Source: Trichuris trichiura (lineage: Eukaryota > Nematoda > Enoplea > Trichinellida > Trichuridae). From it: a DNA stretch of 64,000 nucleotides. This document shows positions 49,181 to 58,827 of the stretch, in pieces. Under the pieces are notes generated by a model. The model was not told where the DNA came from. It did no database searches and was given only the letters and a program-made list of their open reading frames with translations. The translations under genes and the position numbers were made by a program. The stretch covers positions 1,054,001 through 1,118,000 of the forward strand of contig JBAJFE010000038.1 in assembly GCA_037903355.1 (NCBI GenBank). The letters run 5' to 3'. Each line of letters begins with the position of its first letter. Position 1 is the stretch's first letter.

Positions 49181-49341
49181 GCGCCCCACTGTCATGCTGT
49201 AAGTTTGCCGGCCATCCTGTCTCGCCCTTACCTAAGCCTAAACCTAAACACAAAGCTTATTTCTTTGCTTATACTTAGGTGAGGGCAAAAAAAGATGACC
49301 GGTAGGCTGACCAGTAAAGTTGCAACAAGGACGTGCCTCCC
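49181..49341. repeat. ~160 bp foldback / MITE-like inverted repeat
   Basis: The inner arms are clearest: 49209-49245 (GCCGGCCATC...GCCCTTACCTAAG) against the complement of 49277-49306 (CTTAGGTGAGGGC...GATGACCGGT). Pairing is about 80 percent over some 32 bp, with weaker complementarity extending outward to AGGCGCCCC on the left and GGACGTGCCT on the right. No certain target duplication was found. Confidence 0.6.
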
Positions 49342-50208
49342 AGAAATGAACCTGCATTTCTCAGACGGTGGAGTGGCTAAGGCACGAGATCCGTTTGCTT
49401 TAATGCATTTTATGTACTCTACGGTATATGGTTAGTAAATGAAGCAAGTAACTAGCTTGCACTGCACTAAATCAAATGCTTCAAATTATCTGTCATTTCA
49501 AAGAAAGTCATGTTGAATGCATGTATGTAATATCGGTCGTTATTGTGCGTCCGTATGGACATCAGCAGCTTTTGACGCACGATAGATGAAATATCTTTGC
49601 TTCTTATTTGAAAGGTTAGTTCGATATCACCTTACAGCTTACGTTTTCAGTTTTCAATAGGTACAGTTTAGCAAGCGCATTCTTGCGTTCCCTTGTTTTA
49701 GAACGTGTCAGTAGTGATATTAATAATCTATTTACGCAGCCGTAAAGCTTGCATGGGGTGCACGGATTTTGATATCTAATGGCCCGTTGAATTTAAGTAT
49801 GACTAAATTAGTTTCATTTTCTAACATGCATTATTTGTGCTTGTATGGCCGTTAATGCTTACATAGCTCTTAGAAATGCGTTATAAATATGCGGATATTT
49901 AAATTTGTTTGTAAAGAGACTATCATTACGTGCTTCTGCTCATGACATTTGTTCTGTCGGAATGAAAAGATTATTCCTTTGCTAATTTAATTTCCTAGAA
50001 TTTGGTTACTTACGCTGTTTCCTGCTGAACTTTTGCCTGCTAAGCAGATTGTTTGACAAACTTTTATTAACAGTTAAATAAGGTGGCTCATAAGTTAATC
50101 GAATGTTTCAGTTCGTTTGCTATTCATTGTCTCTGATTTAAAGAAAAGATTAGGTGACGAAGTGTTAAGGTAGTGATGGATAGACGTCGGAAAGTCGTTC
50201 TCATTTAG

Positions 50209-52087
50209 TTGGAACTGCTTTTTGCTTTGACTGACCACGACGAGGAATTGCAACTTTCTTTCGCAAAGTTTTTGCGGCAGCCAATTTCAAAATGTGCTTT
50301 AGGCCAACGGAAGGAACACACCGTAGCGGTACCGCTTTTAGAGGAACAAAAGCAAGAGTCTTATCGTCATGAAACGCTGAATGTATTAAGGTCCAGTGTA
50401 CCTGTGAAGACTAGTGCGGAAATAGAGCAGACTCCAAAACAAGTAGCGACCTTGCCGTTATCAGTTTCCCGGCTTGCTGTGGCTGACAGATGTGCCTCAA
50501 TTTCCACTGGAAGGGGTACAATTGAAGCTTTTACTGGTTATGATCAACTGTGTCCGACCGAAAAACTTGTAACGGCAGGTAAAAAAACGTCCTCCGGACA
50601 AAACAAGCCAGCAGGTGATAGCAGTTTATCAAACGAACGGAATTTCGTTGGGGAAAAGGCAGTTAACTTTACATCCAAAGCTCTACCACAAGCAGCAGAT
50701 CTAAGTGCTAAGCCAGTCCTTGGGTCTGCTACGCTATTAAAACCTATTTCATCAACTACTTCAAGTCATAAAAATCCAGAATCCGGGACGCAGTCTCCCA
50801 CTCGTTATGAACTATGCACAGAAAGTCAACCAGCTCATGAACCATTTACCAATGCACTTTCAGCAGTGAGTGCTAAAGTAAGAAGCATGCCAGGAATGGT
50901 GAAAGAAGCAAGAAACTTTGAAAACAGCACATGGAAAACCCAATGGGTGTTTAATCAATTTCCTTCGATCTGCAGGTCAAGCAAAGTATTGCCGTTTATT
51001 CAATTAGAACATGCCAAAACGTTTCATCTTCGTGCTCCCGAGAGGCAAACATTCTTCACAACTGGTAGATTTTCAGGAGGGCGCAATCGGTCCCTACGGA
51101 CCGTTAAACCTTCTGTTACCAGTGGCAGAGTGCAGAAAGATGGTGATAAAAGCTTGCTGGTGCCGATCAGTAGGTCGAGGTCGTTGGATCAGAAGAAATC
51201 TATGGATCTTTTTGTTCCTCGTAATGGCCATCGAACACCCCGAAATGTAGATAACGAAACTGCCAATGAGTCATCGAAGCAGTATCAACTGCAGTACATT
51301 TTAAGCGATATTCAGAAATCAAATGGCGATTTTTGTCATTCTCCCTGGCCTGCTACGGCGCACGTAATGGAACGGAATACTCAGTCGTTGACCCGATCTC
51401 AGTCATCAGACCAATTCGACTATGTCAGAAGCAACATCTACTTGAATAAATTATTGAAATATGCTGACGATTTACAGGTTGGCGTTAGCCCGGCTCGGTC
51501 CCTCAGATTTCCGAATGTACGCTTGGTACCTCCTTTTCTCAGAGAATGTTCAAAGCTTATCGATGGGCACTGCGAACTCAGCCGATCGACTTCTATCCTG
51601 GAATCTGCTTTGCCGCTTCAGCGTCTCGAAAAAAGAATTTCGGAGGAATTATTAAACATAAAGCATATTGAACAAGCATATCATAAGATTCAAGAGGATA
51701 AGCTTGTTCAAGGTAGTGTACGCCATTTCTTGGACTTCGTCAATGTACCAACTTTGGATCGGCTAGCTCGGGGAGAACGCTTTCGAAAATTTCAGGATTG
51801 GATTGCCTTCCTCAAAGGTAACTTTCTCTCTTCAGTCTTCTTTTTACATACGCTTCTTCATGTCGCCTGCTAACCAATGATATTAACATTTGTAGTACTG
51901 TCGTACAAGTTACCATCTGTAATGCATAGCATCATTTTGTCGCTCTTGCTTTTCAGGAATACTGCGACGTTTACGTGAAGCTGACGCAGTGCTGTTTGGT
52001 GAACTGGAAAGAGATAGGAATTCGGTCAGAAAATTTTTATCGCGCTATTTTTGGAGCTGCAAATTCCCTTTTTCAGCGGCGTTCTAA
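50209..52087 (+). CDS. Long Ser-rich exon plus terminal exon, family not recognised (partial gene)
   Basis: An open stretch beginning after a TTTAG acceptor (no ATG at its start, so it is an internal exon) runs from 50209 to a GT donor at about 51817. It joins in phase 1 to a last exon from about 51959 to a stop at 52085-52087. Together about 580 residues. The first two thirds are Ser/Thr/Lys-rich and probably disordered. The C-terminal 100 residues form a charged helix (EKRISEELLNIKHIEQAYHK, FRKFQDWIAFLKGILRRLRE). No family is recognised. Same strand as the ankyrin gene and downstream of it, so it may be that gene's C-terminal part (ankyrin array followed by a disordered tail and a helix), but the connecting exons are missing. 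Alternatively it is a separate gene whose 5' end I cannot place. Confidence 0.62.
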
Positions 52088-52414
52088 GTTGCTAATATCT
52101 GGCGGCAAGAACCTACTATCCTCATCGCATTCAGGACTGTTGTCAGGTATTAGTTCACTTTCTCTGACAAGGTTACTGACGGAGAAGCGGGAAAAAACTT
52201 CTTTTGGTTATCGGACCAATGGATGTAAATTCGTAACAAGTTCAATATTTTATTCACGGTAAATCTTTAACCTCGTGAGAATATGCGTTTCCGTAAGAAA
52301 AAGCTACGTATTCATTGCTAAATAACCAATTCGTTTGAGAACCACAATGGGATAATGATTAAGTTTTCTCAGAAGAATTGAAGCTCGTTTTCTTAGTGTC
52401 TCTAAAGTTCAGAT

Positions 52415-52450
52415 TCTCTCTTCTCAGCTTTTCTATATAGAGAAGAGAGA
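52415..52450. repeat. perfect 11 bp inverted repeat, 14 nt loop
   Basis: TCTCTCTTCTC (52415-52425) and GAGAAGAGAGA (52440-52450) are exact reverse complements. The arms are purine/pyrimidine-biased, so chance is possible. It lies downstream of the 52087 stop and might sit in a 3' untranslated region. Confidence 0.7.
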
Positions 52451-54499
52451 CATTAAAATGGTTTAGTCGCCCCAAGAGCACCTCAAATGTATGTATATAA
52501 TATACTTAGTATCTCGTAAAGCAGCCCTTTCTTATTCGTGTTGAAAATGTCAAGCAGTTCTTTTTATTCTCTTGATTTTACATCTCCTCATTTTCAAAGT
52601 CATTCCTTCAGTTGGCTGACAGCGGCGAAATACCTGTTTTGTCTCTACACGTTAAAAGCCGGGCTAATTAGTTGTCCAGCAATGAGCGATTAATCGAAAC
52701 AGTCTTTTTCAATTAGACGTCACTACATCTTATGGTAAGTTAAAAATATTCGCTGGCCAAAATCGGCCACTGGAAAAAAAGAAATCACCGCAGCAAAAAA
52801 TTGAAGATTTTGGCATATATCCGTCTGTCTTGTCTCCACAACGTGCAAGACGTATTGAAATCGTGTACATACGTACGAATAGAGCGAATGCCTGGAATCT
52901 GCTTTGGCGCTTATGTTGACCAGTTTTGTAAATTGTTTAGTTGTTTTTCATTGTCTCTAGTTCATTAGACCTTGTACAGCATTAATTTCTAATTGAAATA
53001 GTCATTATTTTCTCATTTCTTTCTTCTCGCAGATACTCATCTGCCTATCAAGTGAGCCGAATGTAAACTCTATTGAAATGCAAACGGTTGCTGCTCTCCC
53101 GGTTATGTAACCATTCCAAAACTTATTAATAAAAATAAAAGACGCTTTTATGTTGCTAAATAAGCAATTTATGAATGACAGTGTTAGTCAAAAGAAAACA
53201 AAGGCGCGCACCTGAAAGCAGAGATTTCAGCATTAACGTAGTCCCAGTTTGGATAGCCAGAGGAGCTGGCGATTTTGGCGGTCCTCCGTACACAATTTTG
53301 GGCGATAATGATCTCAAACTCAACTACCTTATGGTCTGAATCTATTTTAAGACGGGTGTATGCCTACATGGCATATAGCTTTCCTTGGTTCATGCAGTGT
53401 TCTCTGCTTGAATTTATTCTAGTCTGCAAAAATCTCTTGACAACATTGCTGGATATTTCTCGTTTCTACTTAATGTGGGCCAAATTTAATGGCTTTTTCG
53501 TGAATTCCAAGTCAAAGCAGTTGCGTAGCAATTAGTGTAAACCTTGAAACTTCACATTGTGTGAATACATGTTGATGCGAGAATCATGGCAGGTTTATGT
53601 TATGCGTATTTGTTCTGTTTGGTTGACTCTACACTATTTGATCTTTGCTCATTTGATTATTCTCACACAATGAAGGTTTGCGCATCAGTTGTATTCATTA
53701 CGGAAGCGCAGGTAAGCCTGTACTTAATTTATCAGTAGAATTTTGACCACAGTTTTGTGCTTATACTTAGTGCTAATCTTGAGTAAAATGGATAATCTAG
53801 TACATGACGAAGCTCTATTTCCCAAGTTTGTCAATTGTTTCAGGATGGTTTTTGCTTTCGATGTAACCAGTTATTAACCTTTATTTATAATTGGAATAGT
53901 TTTCGTTATTCAAGCGATGAAATTCCCTGTCGTTGCTTGAAAAATGAAGACGTATGGAGCTGTTAACAAATCACCAAACTTTAATTTGAATAGTCGTTAT
54001 TATCATTTCGTTTTACGGGGATGAACCGTTCCTTAAGTGTTCAAATTTATGAGCTCAGCTTTCAGGACAAATGCCTCTGGTTTTCATTGTCTGTGCTCAT
54101 TGAAGACGGATCGCAGTTTTTCCTGAAAGCTACGTTAATAAATCTGAAAAGCTAAAGAACGAATCGCCTCCGTAAACAGAAATAAAGACTTTTGCATTCT
54201 TTACGAAATCGTATGTCATTAAAACCTTCATTTGTAGTAACTGTTCAACCAACAAAGGTCTGTCAAAACCTAGATTGCTTCAGTCACTTAACAACTCACT
54301 AATGCATGCGACAACTGTTGCACCATCGCTTCACGTGATACAGACCTGTTATGATTTCACAGTTGCAATAGACGACAAAAATAAGCGTGGATTTTGTTTT
54401 TGTTGCACCTACTGTCACTCTTTTCGCCAAACCTTTTTCTCCAAAGTGCCTTTTGCACTTTCAGACCTCTAGGACAAGTATGCATTGCGTACGCACCTA

Positions 54500-54695
54500 C
54501 TTTGTGAATACTGCGGTACTCTGATATCCACTTGTATTGCACGGCTTTTTGTGACTCAGTGAGACATTTCAAATGTCTTTTGTCTACCATGTCCCCATTT
54601 GGTAACGTTTTTATCACTTCCTGTGAGCCGACATTGGCGTAGTCAGTTTCTTGTCTTCCTGTTGTCATTCTTTTTTTCATAGAGTGTAGTGACAT
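54500..54695 (-). CDS. possible small exon, weak
   Basis: A minus-strand frame beginning ATG at 54695 reads a soluble, charged sequence (NVGSQEVIKTLPNGDMVDKR, KCLTESQKAVQYKWISEYRS) that looks more protein-like than its surroundings. It reaches a possible GT donor after IHKV near 54500. No family is recognised and no partner exons were found. It may be a real short exon or a chance frame. Confidence 0.25.
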
Positions 54696-55230
54696 AAATG
54701 GCGATGTTTTGATACATTTTAATATCTATGGTTAAGTGACGTGTGCTGAATCAAGTTGCCGTTCCAGGAAGCGAAATAACACACTTTTATTTTGTAATTT
54801 TGAACAGCCATTAAATTGTTACCTCTCCCTTTGCTCTGTGGGAACGCCACTGACTGGGCCCCAAAGCATTCGGTGAATTTCAGCCTTAAACGTGCAAAGC
54901 TTGTGAACGATTACATTATAACAAGGATAATTTTTACGAGGAAACCTCCCGCATAGTAGGCGAGAAAATCAACGTAACTCACGTGTCTGTGCAAAGCTAA
55001 GTTGCTTAATTCATTTTCTCAAATTTAAGGTTGACTATTCTGAAACTGTTGATCTGCAGAAGAAAGAAGGGAATGTTTCCGTCCTGCTGACAAGCATCCA
55101 TTTCATTTTCTATAGATGATAGATCTACGCGTGTCCAGAATTCTTAGATCTTGTTAATCTATTATTACTAAAAATATAACTTTAATGTATTTCACTGATG
55201 AATAGTGTTGTTGGAGAGTAGCTTCTAAGT

Positions 55231-55705
55231 CAGGAGTGGAGAACCTTTTTGCTGCTGCGGGCTGTTTAAACGTTTATAAGACTATTCGCGGGCTGTACAG
55301 AATACTCAACGGAAAACATAGCCTGCTTTATTTGCACATATGTTCATTTAAGTCACCCGTCGAACATAGCGATAGAAAGATACAAGAACAATACTTCGGG
55401 CCGGTAGGCAGCCAATGGTCCACGCTACCAACGCGCACTCTAGTGCCGCCTACTGCTTGCCTCCGAAGACTAACGACATCGGTTTGTCGACAGAGAGCTG
55501 AGAGCAAGGCAGTCTTCCTAGCCAGGCTGATGCTTCCTGCATGTTACGCAAGACTTATGTTATTACTAGGATTCACATTCAATAAGTTTATCTCATCTTT
55601 AAAAAATAAGCTCCCAAGTCACATTTCACTGAATCTCGCATGCATGTGCGATTGCCTGAGCGGCTGGGAGGCAATGCTTCGCGGGCCAGGCGTTCCCTAT
55701 CCCTT
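55231..55705 (+). repeat. Dispersed ~450 bp repeat, copy 2 (possible non-autonomous hAT)
   Basis: Most of this 475 bp unit is closely similar to the copy at 11.7 kb, in the same orientation. It starts CAGGAGTGGAGAACC followed by a T run and a CTGCGGGC block, and ends GCGGGCCAGGCGTTCCC then TATCCCTT. Read inward, the ends are CAGGAGTGGAGAACC and AAGGGATAGGGAACG, a plausible hAT-type inverted terminus. Flanks are TTCTAAGT (55223-55230) and TTCTATGT (55706-55713), a 7/8 match of 8 bp. The open frame spanning it is a by-product of the repeat. Confidence 0.75.
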
Positions 55706-56042
55706 TTCTATGTCTTACGTTGCCACCCTCCTCCCATTTATAATTTCTATGTGACTTTGATTTCTCGTGCTTGCGCTCGCTGCTTTTGGAAAAATATTTT
55801 TTAGCAAGCTTTCTTCGACTGGCTGCAATGCGAAACAGTCTGCCACATTTATAAGAGCATAACGCAACGATTCATTTCATCAGCGTTAAAAAAAAATTAA
55901 ACGTGCCTTTCCTCCCGTTGGCAAACTTGTTTGACTTTCTTCAGTTCGCTCGTGGCGATGATGGACGCTACAAATGCAATCCTTACAAATGCACCGTTAC
56001 ATGCACAATTAACGCACACGCAATGTCTTTGTTCAAACTGTA

Positions 56043-57115
56043 TTACCGTGCCGACACCTTAACGTAAGTTTGATACAATTCTTGTCCATTATCGTCCTTG
56101 TACGACTGCTTTAACCAGTTCCCATTCCACTCAAGTGTATGCATTTCTCGAAGGAATGGTTGTTCACTGCGAGAGTATGGATGACTGGCGTCGTGAACGG
56201 TACGTAGGCGAATGGCATTGCCGATGAGGTAACCTTCTTGAAGCATTGACACCCCTGCAAACCATAGTACCTATTTCAGTCACCTGGAAGAAAGGGCGTA
56301 AAAGTTACCTGAATTGGTGACTAGCATGAAAGCGACTTGACGGCTGGGTGTTGTGCCAGGTCGTACCCAAAGGAAGCCTTTCTCTTCGTGTACATCGTCA
56401 GGATTCAGTTTGCTACGTGCCAACCCACTGTAAGAATTTTGCTATATTAGGCACCTTCTTTATTTTCAATCGCGTGATTAAAATAGAAAGTAGGTAGGAA
56501 TTTTTACGTGTAATTCAGCGACGGAGTGTCGAATAGTGGTACTTCGGTAAGCATGATGCGAACTGTTTTTGTATAACCACCGCGAAGAAAGTTAACCGGG
56601 AAGTGCATTGGATACGGGGAATCATAACGCCATTCTCCAATGAGTGGTTCCAACAACTCCAGATAAGGCGGTAGCGGAAGACCCGGTGGCACTGAAGTCA
56701 AAGTTAGTATGTCACGTCTCTTAACAAATTTGGTATCTCAGATTTCCTACTCACCTGTTCTTGGATCATACATGCATTCATTGCATATCACTGGACAATT
56801 TTCTAGAAAGAATCTAGTGTATCTTTTCGTCCATACGCAGCGACCTTCTTTTTTCCAATAAGGGCAAGCCTTGTATACGTCCTGACACGGTCCTAGAGGT
56901 GCAAGGGATTTTTGAACACCAACAAAACCTGATTACTGCTTCTGTCGACAGTTCTTACTCTGACATCGCTTGCCAACCCAGCCAGGGTCGCAAAAACATG
57001 TATTATTGAACGAGCATTTGCCATGCGTGCATGGACATTGTCCAAGAGCCGTCTGGACCACTGTCATTATAATACAGAGTGTCAGCATGGCAAAGCAAAA
57101 ATCACGTTGCTCCAT
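56043..57115 (-). CDS. Secreted EGF-like + ShK + nitrobindin (THAP4-type) domain protein
   Basis: Five exons: 57115-56959, ~56892-56756, 56691-56508, 56427-56309, 56254-56043, about 269 residues. Residues 1-25 are a signal peptide (MLTLCIIMTVVQTALG core). Residues 26-52 hold six cysteines in an EGF-like spacing (C-P-C...C...C-F-C...GWVGKRC). Next is an ShK/SXC domain with six cysteines (PCQDVYKACPYW...RCVW...NCPVICNEC). The C-terminal ~165 residues are a nitrobindin/THAP4-type lipocalin-like barrel (LEPLIGEWRY, GGYTKTVRIMLTEVP, NYTSGLARSKLN, EEKGFLWVRPG, LYQTYVKVSAR). Nitrobindins bind haem and isomerise peroxynitrite; the expected C-terminal ligand histidine seems replaced by tyrosine (about residue 260). 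Presumably extracellular. Start chosen because it supplies the signal peptide. Confidence 0.88.
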
Positions 57116-58344
57116 TTCAGGGCATACAGGGATGAACTGTCGTGGGCTCCCTTGACAGGCTGATGTTGCTCAGCGACAAAGCGACTGAATTCTGTTTTGA
57201 TTGGTCAAACATGGTCACGGTTTTTGCCACCCTTCGAGAATCAGGTTAATTAGTTCCTGTTAAGTAGACCATACGGCGCCTAGCAATCGCTGTTGCCAAG
57301 GGCACATGGTGCATTTAGACGAACCAGTTAATCGTGCTTCTGGCATGCAGGGTTTCTGCGCAGAAATAGTTTTTTCTAAACAAAGCATTGAACCCCATTC
57401 CTAAAATTATACTCACGCTTAGTACGAAATATATGTATGCATATATATACATATATTGCAAGTGAGATCAGTTAGTATGACACAGATCAACGCCATGGTT
57501 TGTTACTCTTCAGAATTTCAATTTTCCACTCAGTCGCTCAGACGAAGAACACAATTTTTGACAGACTGTTTCCTGTGAAACTTTTTAATGAAGAAAAACG
57601 TTCACGGAAGAAATTCCTCAATAAATCATTATTAGAGCAAAGGTAACGGTAATTTCAATTGGTAACACTGATAATCCCATTTACGCTGAAGAGCATTCCA
57701 GACAAGTGGCTTTCATTGATATAGCGCAGTCGTTAAATGCTACAAGATCAGGTTGACAGTTGCCCGGAATATGTTCGAAATTACTGAACAAGCGGTCATT
57801 ATATATAATCGAAAGTCACAATGCATCTTGGCCACTTTGCAGGGATAGGTTAAATAACATGCTTTTGTTGAGCGCAGGAAGATTAACGCATCTGCTTTTC
57901 CGTCGCCATTAAGCTTAAGATTTTGTCCCAGTAACTCTACAAAAACAGAGTCCTATCGAATGTTTAAGAAAATGGTTTCCAACATCACAGTACGTTATCA
58001 ATAACATTGGCCCATTGAACTTTTCATTTAGCAGCAAACAATCGTTTGCAAGAAAATCAATTAACCTCAAAGATCGATATAAACGTCCTCATAAAGATAG
58101 AAAACTGTACCAACCTTCTGGAGCGTTCAGCTACGGTAAACGCAAGACTAAATTCAGTATTTAACGCGTGAATTTCAACAACGAATACTTTTGCCTTGAA
58201 GATGAAGCTCCTTATAACGGAGGTGCTGCCCTTTTAACGTTTATTTGGCGGAGCTTTCAGGAAAGGCCGGTTCCCGTCTTCAGCGCATAAAAAAATGACA
58301 GAGCGTGTGCAAGCAGATCACTAGTCAGACCAAATACTTTAAAG
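57116..58344. other. intergenic upstream of the secreted-protein gene
   Basis: No gene seen. It should hold the promoter of the secreted protein near 57116. A perfect AT-rich inverted repeat (AATATATGTAT / ATACATATATT, 57428-57457) is present. Confidence 0.5.
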
Positions 58345-58819
58345 CAGTGTTTCTCAAGCTCAGGGTTGCCAGGGACCCCTGTGAACGTTTCTGAACGTTT
58401 GGGCCCCCCAATTCAGATTAGTCAATATCAAGCACGCTGATTGGCTGGAAAGGAGGACGGAGGGTAGCCTGGACGTCGGAATGTAGCAACGTGAGCACAG
58501 AGTTCTGTGGGGAAAGCGCTTTCCGGATGGTTTGTCGAACACTTACTTTCTCACCTCCGAGCCGGCTCCACCCGGTCCTCCCTTCCAGCCAATCAGAATT
58601 GCGGGGCCTAACAGCATGTAGCCTTCTCTTAGGCAGGAGGCACAATTCCTGACCGGCAATCCATACCTTCCTATGCACTTCAGCACGACGGCGCAAGTGG
58701 GGCATGTGCCCTCCACAGCTCAAAAGTCCCCCCCCCCCCCCCCCCCCCCCCCCAAGGGACCTCCCTGGACTTCAACAGGGCCTCCCGGAAAGGCATATGC
58801 TCCACCGTGAGAATCAGTG
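58345..58819. mobile_element. non-autonomous hAT element with poly-C tract
   Basis: Begins CAGTGTTTCTCAAGC and ends GTGAGAATCAGTG. It is flanked on both sides by CTTTAAAG (58337-58344 and 58820-58827), an exact 8 bp target duplication. 475 bp, no coding potential; the 101-codon minus-strand frame inside is incidental. The left end is almost the same as that of the 36.9 kb element (CAGTGTTTCTCAA). Confidence 0.92.
58728..58753 (+). repeat. 26 bp homopolymer C run
   Basis: Uninterrupted cytosines inside the hAT element, next to GGGGCC-type composition. The exact length in the genome is uncertain because such runs are hard to sequence. Confidence 0.9.
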
Positions 58820-58827
58820 CTTTAAAG

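Larger units (their letters stand above)
45046..50208. other. 5 kb without resolved genes (probably intronic)
   Basis: If the ankyrin gene and the 50.2 kb exon belong together this is intronic. A basic frame at about 47885-47925 followed by a GT donor (APVRSSISK|GTAGG) could be a small exon but has no supported acceptor. Contains a hairpin at 45291-45388 and a foldback at 49181-49341 (listed separately). Otherwise AT-rich sequence. Confidence 0.4.
52088..55222. other. intergenic, 52.1-55.2 kb
   Basis: No gene firmly supported. A hairpin with 11 bp arms (52415-52450) lies 330 bp past the stop of the preceding frame. A 112-codon minus-strand frame at 54357-54695 is listed separately as a weak candidate. 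Confidence 0.45.

Noticed and set aside
49363..49440. tRNA-like start (GACGGTGGAGTGGCTAAGGC) resembling the D-arm region of a tRNA-Ser/Leu
   Set aside because: An A-box-like stretch is present, but I find no anticodon stem, T-arm or matching 3' acceptor strand downstream.
55236..55754. 172-codon frame with hydrophobic stretches
   Set aside because: It coincides with the dispersed repeat; copy 1 at 11.7 kb has stops in the same frame.
57428..57457. perfect AT palindrome-like inverted repeat
   Set aside because: It is made of alternating AT dinucleotides, so chance is an adequate explanation.
58418..58723. 101-codon minus-strand frame
   Set aside because: Lies wholly inside the non-autonomous hAT element and has no protein-like content.
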